The notes under the pieces were generated by a model, which searched no databases, was not told the origin of the DNA, and saw only the letters and a program-made list of their open reading frames with translations. A DNA stretch of 64,000 bases. It comes from Stercorarius parasiticus. Lineage: Eukaryota > Chordata > Aves > Charadriiformes > Stercorariidae. Positions 1 to 12,500 of the stretch are shown here, piece by piece. The position numbers and the translations under genes were made by a program. The DNA is taken from contig VWZL01001304.1 in NCBI GenBank assembly GCA_013396915.1, positions 935,393 through 999,392 on the forward strand, given 5' to 3'. Each line of letters starts with the position of its first letter. The stretch's first letter is position 1.

Positions 1-3000
1 AATATTTTCGTATCCCAGCAGCTTTTCTTTTTCCGTTCCTCCGGACCACACACACTAATGCTTAAACATGATCACTATTCTTTTTGGCCAAGGCAAACCT
101 GCAGTTGTCCTGAGTGCCTGCAGAGGATGTTTCTTAACCAGAAGAGATGATAGAGACTTTCATTTTCTGTTTCTCTCCTTTCAGTGTACTCTGGCAAATC
201 TTTTCTGGTGATGAAGGCATGACAGCAGCAGTCAGAATGAAACCTGACTCTTCTAAGTGGAAACAGAGACTCCTACCAAAGTTAATAAACTACAGTTTAT
301 TAAACAACTTAATAACTACCAAACTTAATAGACTAATAGCTTAACAAACTCAACTGAAGTTGCAGCATTATTTTATGCAATTCATAATGCTCTGTTCTGA
401 ATGAGTAAACATCATTTTACATGAGTGAAAGCTGCCGCCAAACCCAAGTGTTCACAACATGATGAGAGGTATGAAAAAAAAAAAGAAGCAATCCCAGGTG
501 AAGAGGGAGACATGCTGCTGACAAGATTTGATCTGGCTTTTTGTAGCATGGACTGCATGGATCCAGATGGTATTAAAAAAAAAAAAAATCAAGGGCAAAT
601 GCACGTACACAGAGCTCTAGCAGCACAAGATGGCTGATTCTAGTTACATATTAGTAACCGCTAAGCAGAAATGCTACCATTAAGAAGTTAATCAAAATGT
701 TCCATCAAGTTGTTTAGAGATAAGGTTCAAATCTGATAAAAAGCACACGTTCTTTTTTTTCCCATGAGTATTGCACTGGAAGAGCAATCATGTTTATGGT
801 ATGATTAAGCATTGCAACCTTGGGAAACAATGAAGTTTGATTTTGTTCTTTTAAGTTCCAGACATTCAGGTTAAACTTCTTAGACACTATTTTGTTTTCA
901 CAGTAGGTGAAGTCAAAGGCAGAGATCAAGCATAGACCATTTCATCTCAAGTGGAAGTTTAGGAATTTACGAGCAAATGAAGACGAAAACTGGAATGGAA
1001 ACCTGTCTGCAAGCTTTATGCTACCAGTTACAGTATACATGTTCTAAGTAATGAACTTTGGGGGGAAAAAAAGAAAAAGACATGCTATGAAAAAAAGAAA
1101 AAGGTGGCAACGGTGATGGTTTTGAAGTTTAATACAAAGGAGACCTATCTATATACACTCCAGAAAATTATTACTTTGGGAGTAGGAGGGGTGATCAGTC
1201 TGGATTGCTGTGGTCTTTTCTTTTCCCCCGGTTCATTCTGTTGATGCTCAGAAAGGGGAGAGGACAAGGAGAGAAGCCACGTGGAATCTATCTGCTGCAA
1301 GAAATTCATAATCTTCTTGCACAAAATGAATTACTAAAACTTGACTTTAGAGATGTCTTTTGCAATAAACTAGAATATATAAAAGAAGTGGTGAAATGAG
1401 ATCACCATATATTTAATTTCTTCATAATTTCATAGCACAATCTGGGCAAAATACAGATATTTTGCCATTACTGGCTCAAATACTACAAAAGTCTCTAAGC
1501 AACAACTCAGATTTAACAAACAGCAATTGACTGCATGACTGTTCAGAAAATGCAGTTTATTTAGTGGTTATCATCTCCTTTTGAGACATGAATCTCTGTA
1601 CTACCAGCACTTGAAGACAGCTTGAAAATGCAGTCCAAGTAGACAGGGGAATTAAGATCCCATTTATGAGAATCAAAGGTACTTTAACAGACACATGGCG
1701 TCTGGGTCTCAGCAAAAGCCCCTGAGCTCTAATAACAGTGGAAAAGGAGAGCTGTGGGAAAAAAAATGAAGAAATACCACTTCTCTGTTCTCATCTGCAC
1801 CTAAAAAAATGACAACTCATGGACTCCTACTCTGCACCCTGGAACTGAGTCTGCCTGGCGTGGGTGGTACGAGACACCTGACATGCTTAGCTGAAAGGAG
1901 AGAGCGAGTGTCTAGGATCGGTCCCCTTTTTGCATTTAGACAATACAGTGCCAGCCAGACTATTAGACATTATGATTCAGCTATTTGCTACTTGTGCAAA
2001 AGCTAGACTGAGCGAGCTGATCCGTGTGATGCAAATAGCAATGAAATTGGTCTAGTTTGCCTAAATCAGGAATATGAGGCTGTGTGTACTGTTTAGCATA
2101 GATATTAGGTGGCAGGCCTAAAAGATTTTCTGCAATGCTGAGATTCTTGCAGACAGACAGATAAGCAGCTAGAATAACAACCTACTTNCCTGAGCCACTG
2201 ACTTGAATGTTGGGGTTATGTTATTTCATTTTTAAGCCCATGCTGTGACTCCCGATAGACTCAGCGGTGGGGAATGAGTCATGCACAGAGCTTTAAAGAC
2301 AATGTGCACATACTCTGCTGGGTCCAGCTGTACAGCTAGTCCAGAGCCCAGAAAAGGAGGAGCAGAGAAGACAACATTCACTTAAGCCTGGGTCTTTGCT
2401 AGAGGGGCAGCCACCGGGTACCAGCAGAGACCCACACTTGAACGAAGGACAGGAACAGGGCAGTTGACCTGGGGAGTCAACTTCCACAGATCAAGCCCTT
2501 GTTCTGCATGTTGTAGGAACCCAATAATAGGCTTTTTACTGCGGTCCTGATAGTAGAGAGTGAAGCATGCCTGATGCACATGGCTCCAGGGACGCAGTCA
2601 GAGCATAGTCTTGGAAATTTTAACCTGAATCACCACAATGTGAGAAGGACCAGAAAGAGAAGTGGAACTTTGGGCAGATTTTACACTGGTGGGTTTTACT
2701 ATCATATTGGTATCTCAGTGATTTCATACGGAGAAGCTTACACTAAAGATTTTTAGTAAAACTTTCTGTGAATAAATCTGCTTTAGGAAAGTAAGTAAAC
2801 GCCCAGTCTTTCTGTGAAGCACTGCAACCCCATGTACAGCTCTCCAACTGACCAATGCACTATCTGATCGGTGATGAATATCCATATTATCTGTAAATGT
2901 GTCAAATATATGTCTCCAAATTTAAGCTATTTCATTAAAAATAATAGAAATAGTCCTAGTAACCATGTAGAAAAATCTTCATAAATCAGGGAAGTCAGCT

Positions 3001-4659
3001 GCAGAGGAAAGCCATAGGGCCTGGGCTGGTGAATCTTCATTGCTGTTTTGACAAGAAGTGACCATTACCAAGACATTGCAACTTCAACAAATTAAATTAC
3101 AAATCCAAGGAAAGCATCTACTTATAAAGAAGAAAACTCCAGTTGAAATGTTTCATTTCCTAAACCACATATGTATTTTTAATCTCTCACCTCCTTTATT
3201 AACAGAAAAATACCACCACCATTAAGTCAGTTGTGGTGCAGCTTTTGTAAGAAAAATGTATTTGTTCAGGAACTTGAGCTAGTAGTATAAATTTTGTGAT
3301 ATACAATAAAGTGCAATATTGAATGTTGGACTTCCTGAGTAATTTTTCTGCATTGAAAATTGAAAAAAAAGTATTTTCCTCTTGAGTATTTTTAGGTTGG
3401 TTAACGACATTAATAAAACCTCAGTTTCTTTTGGATCTGTGGAACCTACACACCACTGAAAAGTGAGTTGTTCTTACTCACTGATTCACTTTTAAATTGT
3501 GCTCCTCACTGATTCCTCTTTGAAATGAATAAGCAGAAACTTGAGGGGCTTTCCCCATGGAAGTTTACCATTTCATCATATCCCCTATGGAGTTTTTATC
3601 TTGCACAATGTATTGTAATATATTGCTCTACGTATTAAGCTTTCTTCTAGTAAAAGCACAAAAGAGTTTACAATTCAGGTGGTATTTATGCCATTTCGTG
3701 TAACCTGGATTTCAAAAAATTTAAATGATCTCTGCAGTCACAAATCCAGTAGTTCGTGTTTGAAATTATGAAATGCTCACTGTTCATAATGTTAAGTATT
3801 TTAGCCAGGGTTGAATTTATGAACAGTCTCATTTGTGTCTTCTTAACTGCATGTAAATCTATGTGCATATCTTAATTGAAGGCGCATTTGGAGGATTATT
3901 TGCATGAAAAGTGCTGATGAAGACATGTCAAAATAGGAAAGTTATTTTAAGACAGCTATAGTAGGGTATCTTCCTATCCAGGGTGTTCGTTAGCTCTGAC
4001 AAATCTTTGTTAATTTTGTCTGGCTGTTTTCATGAATCTTCGGGTTCCAACAAAAGCTAATAAAAACAGCTATGAATGCTTTAAATATAACTACATTTCA
4101 GAGAATATTAATCAGAGGAGGACTACATATGTAATGTCGGTACAGAAGCATACACATTTGTTGCATTGTGCCGAGCAGTAGCATTCAGAGGAAGAGTAGT
4201 TCCCTCATCAAATTGCCATACATTTGAGCTGCTCTTGGCCAGACTTAGGGTAAATTGCACGACAAATGTTATGATCATCAACATCCATTCCCGGGAATCA
4301 AAGTAGCTGCTGACCTTTAAATGTGAACATATTCACATGCCAGTCTACCAACCATCTGGTGTGACCTGACATTTCTATTACTGGCACTCCTGTCTCTTGC
4401 AGCCCCCTCCAAAACACTGCAAATGTGGTGATCTGTGCCCATGGTGACTGCCATCTTCCTCTGCAAGGTGTCCTCAGGGAAGCACACTTTACTTCCCCTG
4501 GCCTTTCTCCTGTTTCCACTCTATTCTCCAAATCCCACCGAATTGTAGCCCTACTTGTCAAGGCTGTTAAGGGAGCCATGAAAGCCAGCAGATCTGGGAT
4601 CCCTCCTCCTCAGGCAATATGCCCAGTCAGGAGAGGTCCCAGGTGATCTCTCCATCCCA
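1..4659. other. Intergenic DNA downstream of MEP1B
   Basis: AT-rich single-copy-looking sequence without a convincing coding exon. On the plus strand there are AATAAA hexamers near 2770 and 3306, the latter followed by a GT-rich stretch. These could be poly(A) signals of a convergent gene; from mammalian synteny GAREM1 is expected to converge on MEP1B. None of the short ORFs here resembles GAREM1, including its C-terminal SAM domain, so the UTR idea is only inference. One ambiguous base lies at 2188. Confidence 0.5.
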
Positions 4660-5690
4660 GTCCCAGGGATGCAGCTGCTGCTCTTCCTACTTGCAGGTCT
4701 GGCCTGTAGCAAGGTTGAATGTGCATCCCAGGGACACTCACACACACAGAGAGGTCCCTAACGCGGCTGGCTGCACAAACTGCTGCACACACACAGAGCA
4801 GCGTGGCGTGGGTAGCAGCAGCCACCTATAATGCTACCCAAACTCACACGAGTGCAGACAGCCCCATCCTCTTCCTCCCCTCCAGCCGGTCAGAATGGAG
4901 GTTCTCTGGTGAAAACACATGTGCCCTCATTCTCCACATCCATAAGCACACCCACATTCACACGCCCTTGAACATTAGCACAGCCTCCAAACCTGTTTAA
5001 TATCCATGCCTGGACTTGGGGTCTTTTAACTTGGTATGCAGGTCACCTCCTACTTGCCAGATAGAGCAATGTGATGCTTGCTAGTGAAACAGATGCTTGC
5101 GCTCACACACTGATCCCATAAGCATTCCCACAGTCACAGATCCCTTGAAAGTTAGCACAGAGCTCTCAGGCTATCCAATATCCAGGCCTGGACCTGAGTC
5201 TCCCTTATCCAATCACTGGATCAGACCGAGTCTACCAGATGTGGAAATGTTTCCTCCAACTCACCAGCTAGTCCAGCTTGGAGTTTGCTAGTGAATTATA
5301 CATGCACACACAGAGGATTAAATTTGCTGAAGAAATATAAACACACGCAGGTCTCTCCAGTTGCCAGAACTTCAACCTCTTACGCGCCCACATACAACCT
5401 GATCCCACCAGTTGCTGCCACCAAGACCTACAGTTCTGGTGCCCATGGGTCTCTTCTCCAGTTGTTGGCGATTGGACCTTCCAACACACATACAACCTAC
5501 ACACACACCAGACCCTCCAGTCACTGGCATTTAGACCTACAAGCCCAACAGCCCATGCCAGTCCCTTCATGTACTCATACCTAAACCCACAGGCCCTAAG
5601 ACCTGTGCTGTCCTCTCTGGTCATTGTCACAGAGATCTCTGTTGCAGGCCAGTCTTTCCAGTTGCTGGCACCATTTTCCCACAGTAGTTC
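4660..5690. repeat. Degenerate CA-rich minisatellite
   Basis: About 1 kb of imperfect tandem repetition rich in CACACA and TCCAGTTG-type words. The word CATAAGCA followed by a related 70-base stretch occurs at 4941 and 5117 (spacing 176). TTGCTAGTG occurs at 5078 and 5285 (spacing 207). Variants of CCAGTTGCTGGCA recur near 5360, 5406, 5457, 5517 and 5661, suggesting a short unit of roughly 50-60 bases inside a longer order. The several short overlapping ORFs here are by-products of repeat composition. Outer limits are approximate. Confidence 0.6.
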
Positions 5691-6154
5691 CTCTCTGATC
5701 CACCATGATCGTTCACCTTTCCTTTGGATCCTTTGGCCCTTCCTCTATACATCTCATAGTCATTTTTTACACAAGTCCACAAGCCTCTTCTGATACCCAT
5801 ATCCGAAGCTGGCTCAAGTATCCCATAATACTCACGTTAATCATGTTTCCACCTCTCTATCAGTTAAAGGTTGACATTCTTGAATGCTCTGCCTGAGTAG
5901 TTCCTTTAATGGCCCATCAATCAGCAGCTGAAGTGTTCTGGGTCCTCATTATTGTGTCTGTTGTTACTTCCTCATTAATGTTCATGTGTCTGTGTGGTTA
6001 ATTTATCACTTACCTCATTACTTGTTGTTTCTTTTATAGTGAGTAGATCACAACCAAATAACTTAATGACCCAGACCCTCCCACACTCCACATATCCTCA
6101 CACTGCCGACTGACAGTTGTCGCAGGACTCAGAACCGCTGGCTACCCCGTGACT
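5691..6154. other. Intergenic DNA next to MEP1B 3' end
   Basis: Pyrimidine-rich unique sequence with no exon, known repeat or RNA gene recognised. It lies just beyond the expected cleavage site of MEP1B. Confidence 0.4.
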
Positions 6155-6515
6155 GCAGGGTCCAGTTCCCATTTATTTTAGACAACTGTATCATGATAAG
6201 ATATCAAATCCACTGTGTTGATTGGAAGTTGGGATGCAGTTTTAAATGTTTTCTTCATGTTCAGGTAGAGTTAAAGGACAGGGCAGGGATGTCATACAAC
6301 ATATTTCCATCTTTCTCCATTGCATGGCGATACACAACACCGTCAGACACTTCAATGACTTTAGCACAGTATTTTATCCAGATGATGAATTATTTTCTGG
6401 ACTTTACAAACCTTTATCATGATGGTTGAGATAAAAGTAACAGAAGGAATGATGACGTAGTTGTGGTTTTCGAGTGATGTTCATCTTGTGTCTTTGATGT
6501 TTGTTTGTATTATCT
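6155..6515 (-). other. MEP1B: MEP1B 3' UTR (predicted)
   Basis: Sequence between the inferred stop codon of the last exon and the first downstream AATAAA on the minus strand. It has no long ORF and no repeat. The extent is inferred from the signal alone. Confidence 0.5.
6172..6177 (-). terminator. MEP1B: Candidate poly(A) signal of MEP1B
   Basis: AATAAA on the minus strand (TTTATT on plus), about 340 bases after the stop codon. Cleavage would fall near 6150-6160. It is the nearest canonical hexamer found downstream of the last exon. Confidence 0.45.
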
Positions 6516-6533
6516 TCAGAAGTTTGTTTCATT
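6516..6533 (-). CDS. MEP1B: MEP1B exon 15 (C-terminal five codons and stop)
   Basis: A strong polypyrimidine tract (T12) and TTTAG acceptor precede codons for NETNF and TGA, in phase 0 with exon 14. Joined to the last Glu of exon 14 this reads ENETNF, which lines up with the ENQHAF ending I recall for mouse meprin beta. The exon is too small for ORF detection and is assigned from the acceptor, phase and the C-terminal match. Confidence 0.7.
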   Translation of the reverse strand, partial: NETNF

Positions 6534-9500
6534 CTAAATGGAAAAAAAAAAAATCCGCATCTTAAAAATGTGTAGGGAAGGGAAATACGTGTATAATGTT
6601 ACTTACAAAGAAGACAAAATAGGTTTTTGGAAGGTCATAAAGTAACAGAGTAAAGTATCTGGCATTTTACAGAGGTACTGCACTTCAACAGGACATCACA
6701 TAAAGAATATTAGGACAAAATTCAAAATGGAAGTCCGCTCTCCGGAAGGCCATTCCTCTTCAGTTTGCTTACAAAATTTGTCCTGTGCCTTGTGAGTCCC
6801 TCTAAGCTATGTCATTCTTTCTATGTCCAAGACCAAGTCTCTGTTTAAACTAAGAGTCCAGATGCCTGAGACTTTTCCAAACTTCCTGTCAAAACCTGCC
6901 CAAATGTCTCTGCTATTCACTGCATGACCTTTCCGATCCAGTCATTCAGATAGTTTTAACCTACTGTCTTCTTGTAATTCTCCTCAAGCCACAATTTCCA
7001 TGGCTATTTTGTTCCTTGCATAAAAAACGGTCATAGGAAAACTGATATTTACATTTGCTCTTTGTTTTGGTATTTTGGGTTGGTTTTTTTAGCACCATAC
7101 CCAGGCGTTTTAAGGGGAGATCTTCAGTAGAAAATGCAGTAATAGATGAAATACAAGTCCATGAATGGGAAGACATCATTTAGTTACAAATTGAAAATGA
7201 GCCCCTTTGTTCACACTCTCCCACTCAATGTAGGCTGCCATCGGGGCAGTAAGAGTGGTGGGGGTGGAGGAGGAGAACAGGTTTTAAATTAAGTGGCTTT
7301 TTGGTGTTTGACAAATCAGTAGCACTTAATGGAGCTCTTGAATTCCTAAACTGGAGTCTTAAGACTTCAAAAATGTGACATCCTGCAATTTACTTTTACT
7401 GAATTTGTTTATTTTTAGTAAATACATATATATCATTGTTGAAAAAGGAAAAATACTTACTTCTTCTCGATGCTGGCTCTCACCATTTTTCTTTCCTTTG
7501 CTGTATTTCTTTTTAAGGCACACCGCAGTTGTGATAGTGACAATAAGCATTACAACAAATACAGCTATGGTTGAAGAAACAGCTATTACAGTATTTTCTT
7601 GAGTCGAACCTTTCCTTTCGCACTTTGCTCCCATGTACCACCAGTTGTCACCTGCTGGACATCTAGAAAGTAAAAGAACAAATATGTGGTATCACCTAAA
7701 GTTAAAGGCATGAAAAGGGCTACTTAAAATAAACAACATCTCTGATGCACTGTTTCTATATCCCAAAGCATAATGAAGTTAACTTAAAATGGACTTTTAT
7801 TTCAAAGTTGTCTTGAGTGGCCTGTTGTCCTTACACATCTGGATGTGCTTTCAGCTTCCTGCTGTTTTAGAGGTCATGTCTTCAGAGACAACCTTTACCA
7901 GAAAACCCAAGCGCTGTCCTTATCCTTTTGACTGCTTAACGCTTGGCCACAGCTGATCTATAGAGGTGCTGCTACAGAATGGTCATCTTTTGCTACCGAT
8001 AGAGGTGCCCTCTGGATCACTCAGTTCACTTACCTGCTTCCTTCTCCTTGAAGTTTATAGCACGTCTGTTGATAGAAAACTCACTTTCTGCTCCATAAAA
8101 CTGATACCTGTCACTAGGACCACAGTCATGTGATATTTTCTTCCACTAATACTAATTAGTCCCATATACTGATGCTGCTCTGCCTTTTGTCATGCTCAGC
8201 TTTTGCACAAAGCCCTATCTTCTTTACTCAGTCAATTTAAAAACGCCTTTAGAGGAAGGATTTGAATAAGCTTCTAGGGCAAGTGGTCCAGAAGCTCTAC
8301 ACTGCTATTTTTAGCCAATCAAACCACATTTACTACCCTCCAGAAAACTTCATCCACCTGTTTCCTCACGCTTTTTTTGCTTTTTTTAATTCTAGTATCA
8401 CCTTATGCAGCAATTTGAACCTATGAGATAAATGGGGTAGAGACCCCAGGCCGGACTCTCAAGGCATCTCTGACCAGCCAGCCACTGAACCAAAGCTTAG
8501 CTGCAGGAATTCCCCCGTTCTGGGACTGAGCCGGCTGAAGATGTTCCCACCACATTCCCCTTTCCCTGCTCAGTACTTCTCCACTAGTACATGTGGTATG
8601 TTCTGATCAGGCCTTCTCATTGCCAGATGGGGTTTATTCTCAGGTTTGAAGAACTGGTATGAGGTGCCTCTGCCCTCCTCCAAGAAGGAGGTAAGAAAAG
8701 AAATTAACATCCTAGCTGTCATCTGGTTTTAGGACTAAAAACAACCTCCCAGCTTTGATTCCTTCACCTTATCCAGCACCACTATCCACTATGAAACATT
8801 TTATAGTGAGTATGTGAGGGTCCCAGTGATCTAACTGTAAAAAACCATACGTGCAGTGCTGTTGCGTGCGCACCTGCCCTATCTTTTTAACCCTGGTTGT
8901 TCCTAATGTTTTTGTTTTTCTAGTTCCTCTCTAAGCCATTTATTCAGAACTATACATTCAGCCCTGAAAATGAGTCCATTTTCAGCGCGCTGCAAAGATA
9001 CTGACTGTTGGGGGACTTCATGTGATTCGGCTTAAACAGAGTTATGTATCACATCCCACCTCGTTTCCCAATAGAAACTCAGAGCGGAAACTGACTGCTG
9101 GTCACACACTTCTCTAGGATGGAAAGTAGGTCACATAGGCACTGGAACTTCCAATAGCCCAGAGATTTCAGAAAATAAATGTTTTCTTTCCACAGTTTCG
9201 AAACCAGGCATAACATTAAGCATAACTTTTTTTTTTGTCTTCTTGGAACAGCTTCTTGACATTTACTCATATTTGTGACCTGCTTCTGATGGATTGCACA
9301 AGAATTGTTTTTTGAAAGGCTTCTAAATGGGGAGATACAACACTTAATGAGTCATCCTGACTCTTGTTGCTTTCGGCCTTCAGACGTTTGCCTCACAGCA
9401 CTCCCCTGGTCTACCTGCCCTGGCACAGCATCACATAGGGTTACTATCTTCAGCCCTAGAGCTTGTTTGAGAGGTGGAACAATGCTGATCAGCCAGGTGG

Positions 9501-12500
9501 GTTACATAAATGTATCCCCAGAGAATTAAATAAAAGTTCATACTAATTCTCTTGCAGGGCAAACAATCTTTTTAGCCCTCAGCCTTTGTCTCTGGTTTCA
9601 AAGGCAAGCAAATACACTTTCGAAATTCATAGCCATAATTTACACTACACAATATTTCTGAATCAAATTCTAAAATAATGTCTGTGCTGCTTCCTGCCTA
9701 CGAAGTATTAATTATCTTTTCTACTGATATAAATGCTATTTTGTTTCAATGGCATTTATATTTAACTCTTACAAATTTTGCTATGGGGACTTCTAAGGAA
9801 ATGTACAGTCCATTTTATAAGATTGGACTAATACATTACTGAAAATGCTAAATACATTTAAAATATAATTTGCTGGGAAATCAAGCAGAGCACGTCAAAA
9901 TGGTCAAACACTGTGGTTAGGAGCTTTGTTGCACAAATTGGTTATAAGTTTAGTTTCGCAGTAGCAGTTGGAAATATTTGCCTTAATCAGCTACAGTTTG
10001 TCTTTCCTTTCATTAGGAACAAACATTTATTCTACTAGAAACTTTCATTACCCATCCTAAGGTTGCATTTGAGAGTGAATAAAGGCAGTTACCTGCACAC
10101 GGGTTCTCTATCTACAATAACGCAGATACCATCATTTTCACAAGGGTTGTCTGGGCAGAAATTGGGAACCTCTGTGTCTGGCTCTTTGGGCGGGGTGGCA
10201 GGGGATGTTGTGGTGGTGGTGGTAGGCGTGGTGGACGTATTCATAACAAAGGTGGGTGAAACACTTGGCTGAGTTGATAGTAGATGTGATATATCTGCAC
10301 GAGAAAACAACATGAAATAAGGTCTTTACTTCATGTTATTTTTCCTCTTATTCTAATGATAAATTCTAATAGCGAAGAGCAAAGAGCCTGTCCACAGGTA
10401 TAATGGATAAATAGTCTTGTTTACCTTTCAGGAGCATGAATTATTTTGGAAATGTCCTCTAGATTTTTTCAGAAACAGACAATTTTATTCACAGTACTCT
10501 ATTCAAAATAATTTTCACAGGATTTGCATCATTTTATATACCTTAATATGAGATGAAGGAATTATACAGTGCATGTACTTATCCACAAATTTATCCAAAT
10601 GTATGATTTGACTTTAGATGCATGCGTAGTTCCAAAACTGCTCATTTGCAAAGTACATCATGTGTATTTATATCTACAGGACTAGTGACTTAGTAATTAT
10701 GTGACCCTCCATGTTTACTGTATCATAAAGAATATCAGCTATGTTTACATACCTTCCATTGTTAAAAGAATATAAACACCATCTTCTTTAATAAAGTTGC
10801 GGCTTCTAAGTCTCTGATGAGTTAAGAAGGCATTTGTTCCACTTCCTGGACCTCTCTTGAATTGGGTTCCATTGGGAAAAGATGCTATGGATCCCACTTT
10901 ATCTGGCCTATCCCAAAAATAAGTTGATGAGGAATCTGGAAAAAAAATTAACTGAATGTGAGTGTGGGACCACTCTAGATTTCTTTCTCAGTAGGGTCCC
11001 TTCCTTCTCAGATAATCTCTGCTGCAAACTGGTACTGAGGCCTCTCTCAACAACCAAGACAGACTGTGTCCTCCTTTGACTGCTTCTGCTTAGTTGCTCA
11101 TGGATATCATGAACATGGAGAAGACAATAAATTACCTGAAACTCATGGAATAGGAGAAATGCTGAACCTGCCTACAATTTTTGCAGATTTTTTTTGCCTG
11201 AGATTCCACACTGGTGAGATGCACAGGACAACAGAGATCTTCAATGGCTTGGTTTAGCCTGAAGTATGTAGAAAAGAGCCTGCTAGAGATGAGGTTATTG
11301 GAGACCTAGTTGAAAACCTACTGTATTTCCTTTTTAGTTCTCTTAAAGTGTACTGGGCAAGAAGATGAGTAGCACATGAATCATCTGTAAAATGAATTAA
11401 TTCAGTGCTTCTCAAAAAAGAGCATCTCTTGATGTAGGGCAGAGGGTACTTGAAGAACCTGAATGGTCACAGGCCGCTGATGTCCTCTCCATCAAACCCT
11501 GTTCTAAATCTCAAAGCTGAGCCTGATTATCTGTGAAAGTATCTGACAGAGGGAGAAGAAACTGCCTGCTCTAACACCTCTGCTGGTTAGAGAAAGGATA
11601 GGAGTTACAAGGCTTCTCTTGGGAATCTGGGGTTATTAGCAATATCTGAATAAACAAGGGAGAAGGAGCAGAACACAAACAGACTGCATGTCCACAGGAT
11701 CCAGGAAGGAAAAGGGTGGAGCACTGTGTCCACAACAGCAGAGAGCACAGGGAAAAAGGCAACCATCTTTGGAGCACCTGGTGTGATGCATCTTTCATTT
11801 ACAAGGGAGGACATTTAGTCTTTCTAGATTGCCCATGTTGTTTTCACGTAGACAGTGTCATAGAAAAATGAATGTAAACCATAAAATTTTAAAAATAATA
11901 ACATGAATTAGGCATTTTTTTGCCTTCCTTTCTCGACTAATGTTACAGTCTGAAAGCCCAGGAAACTAATTCTAAGTGGAGGTGGTTTCTTTGGGCAAAA
12001 CTCTTATACCGATGCAGAAAGTCATTTTGGCTTAAATCTAATCTTTATCCAATGATGGATATGGGGGGTTTCTTTAATATCTCTCTTTATAGAGATTCCC
12101 ACTATTTCTCAGAGTTACATCTTTACTTCAACTGCCTCCTTTCCGAGTTTATTGAGGACAATTGCTCCTTATCTTCTCATACTTTGAACGAGAAGAGGTT
12201 ATGCAGTATGAATCAGTACTTTGTCCATCTGGAGGTTTGCGCTGACACCACTGTACCTTTTACAAGGAGGGAGGGGATTTGTTTAATAGCTGCACTTTTA
12301 TCTGGTATGAACTGTGTGTATTGTTAATTCAGTATTTTTCTTTTCAAGCCTTCTGGAAAACTTCCGTTCTCATTAAAGCAGATATAAATGCATCTTCACA
12401 GAGCATATGAAAGAAATTTTAGGAGTGGATCATCCACTTATTTCTTATGCAAATCAACTTTGAGATCCAGTGTCCCAGCTTAACCTACTTGTATGTTCAA

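Noticed and set aside
1..1400. Coding end of GAREM1 expected from mammalian synteny
   Set aside because: None of the frames resembles the C-terminal SAM domain of GAREM1; at most its 3' UTR could be present.
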